12,231 bases of DNA, taken from assembly GCA_017381395.1 (NCBI GenBank), contig JAFOCH010000161.1, forward strand, positions 1 to 12,231, written 5' to 3'. The translations under genes were made by a program, and so were the position numbers. Below the pieces are notes generated by a model. It searched no databases. It saw nothing but the letters and a program-made list of their open reading frames with translations, and was not told the origin of the DNA. Positions 12,121 through 12,231 of this stretch are shown one piece after another. The stretch comes from Clostridia bacterium (GTDB taxonomy: Bacteria > Bacillota > Clostridia > Oscillospirales > Acutalibacteraceae). Position 1 is the stretch's first letter, and each line of letters starts with the position of its first letter.

Positions 12121-12231
12121 CATAGTAACAGACGGACTAAAACACGATGGCGGAAAGTTGCGACTTGACCTTGTACCGCCTGAACTGATAGAAGCTGTCG
12201 GTGCCGTAATGACACACGGAGCAGAAAAGTA
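12113..12231 (+). CDS. dATP/dGTP diphosphohydrolase-like protein, N-terminal part (cut by right edge)
   Basis: Only the first 39 complete codons are present. They read GLKHDGGKLRLDLVPPELIEAVGAVMTHGAEKY, matching the conserved 'K(x)DxGKxRxDLVPPELI...GAxKY' opening of the phage dATP/dGTP diphosphohydrolase N-terminal family (formerly DUF5664), which includes MazZ-like MazG-type pyrophosphatases. Such enzymes hydrolyse dNTPs and adjust the nucleotide pool; in some phages they belong to the 2-aminoadenine (Z) genome pathway. A GAGGCGGATGA site precedes the ATG, which overlaps the upstream stop. Active-site residues lie beyond the edge and cannot be checked. Confidence 0.75.
   Translation, partial: MPDIVTDGLKHDGGKLRLDLVPPELIEAVGAVMTHGAEK

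Overview
The window is the lysis–integration–regulation–replication stretch of a temperate, tailed dsDNA phage of a Gram-positive Firmicutes host. Strong AAGGAGG-type ribosome binding sites, a phi-LC3-type holin, a CHAP endolysin, a Sak3/SSB/DUF927 replication module and moderately AT-rich DNA all fit a gut Clostridia phage (siphovirus-like). The exact host is inference.

Layout. Positions 1-2073 (+) hold the end of the late region: the tail of a fibre/receptor-binding protein cut by the left edge, a small tail-associated protein, a small membrane protein, a CHAP + peptidoglycan-binding endolysin and a phi-LC3-type holin, closed by a strong hairpin terminator. Positions 2074-2379 hold no gene. 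They look like a complete attP: two arm-type direct repeats on the left, the 3' end of a tRNA as core (ending in CCA), a terminator just after it, and three more arm repeats against the end of the integrase gene. Positions 2380-4991 (-) hold the lysogeny genes: a tyrosine integrase, an unrecognised five-helix membrane protein and a LexA-like (S24) repressor. A compact promoter and terminator on the + strand between the integrase and the membrane gene predict a small RNA of about 70 nt.

Positions 4992-5277 are the genetic switch: a perfect-consensus rightward promoter, a candidate leftward promoter facing it, and five copies of an operator-like repeat centred on GTTAAC. From 5278 onward the early genes run rightward: Cro-like and second HTH proteins, a membrane coiled-coil protein, a small unknown, Gp157, a Sak3-type annealing protein, SSB, a GIY-YIG nuclease, a stand-alone CHC2 primase zinc domain and a DUF927 helicase. 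After the helicase, 10779-10970 carries eight GGTTACC-type repeats around an AT-rich block and looks like a replication origin. A run of small, tightly packed, often Cys-rich genes follows, ending with the start of a dATP/dGTP diphosphohydrolase-like gene cut by the right edge.

How it fits together. The repressor and its operators hold the rightward promoter off, and cleavage after DNA damage would release the replication block. The integrase acts on the attP beside it. Late genes lead directly into attP with no bacterial DNA between, so the sequence represents the excised, circular or replicating form (or tandem prophages), not a simple integrated prophage. The most interesting items are the intact attP with its arm repeats, the small RNA divergent from the integrase, the lysogeny-operon membrane protein with a predicted surface domain, the iteron-like origin, and an SSB-like C-terminal tip on the DUF927 helicase.
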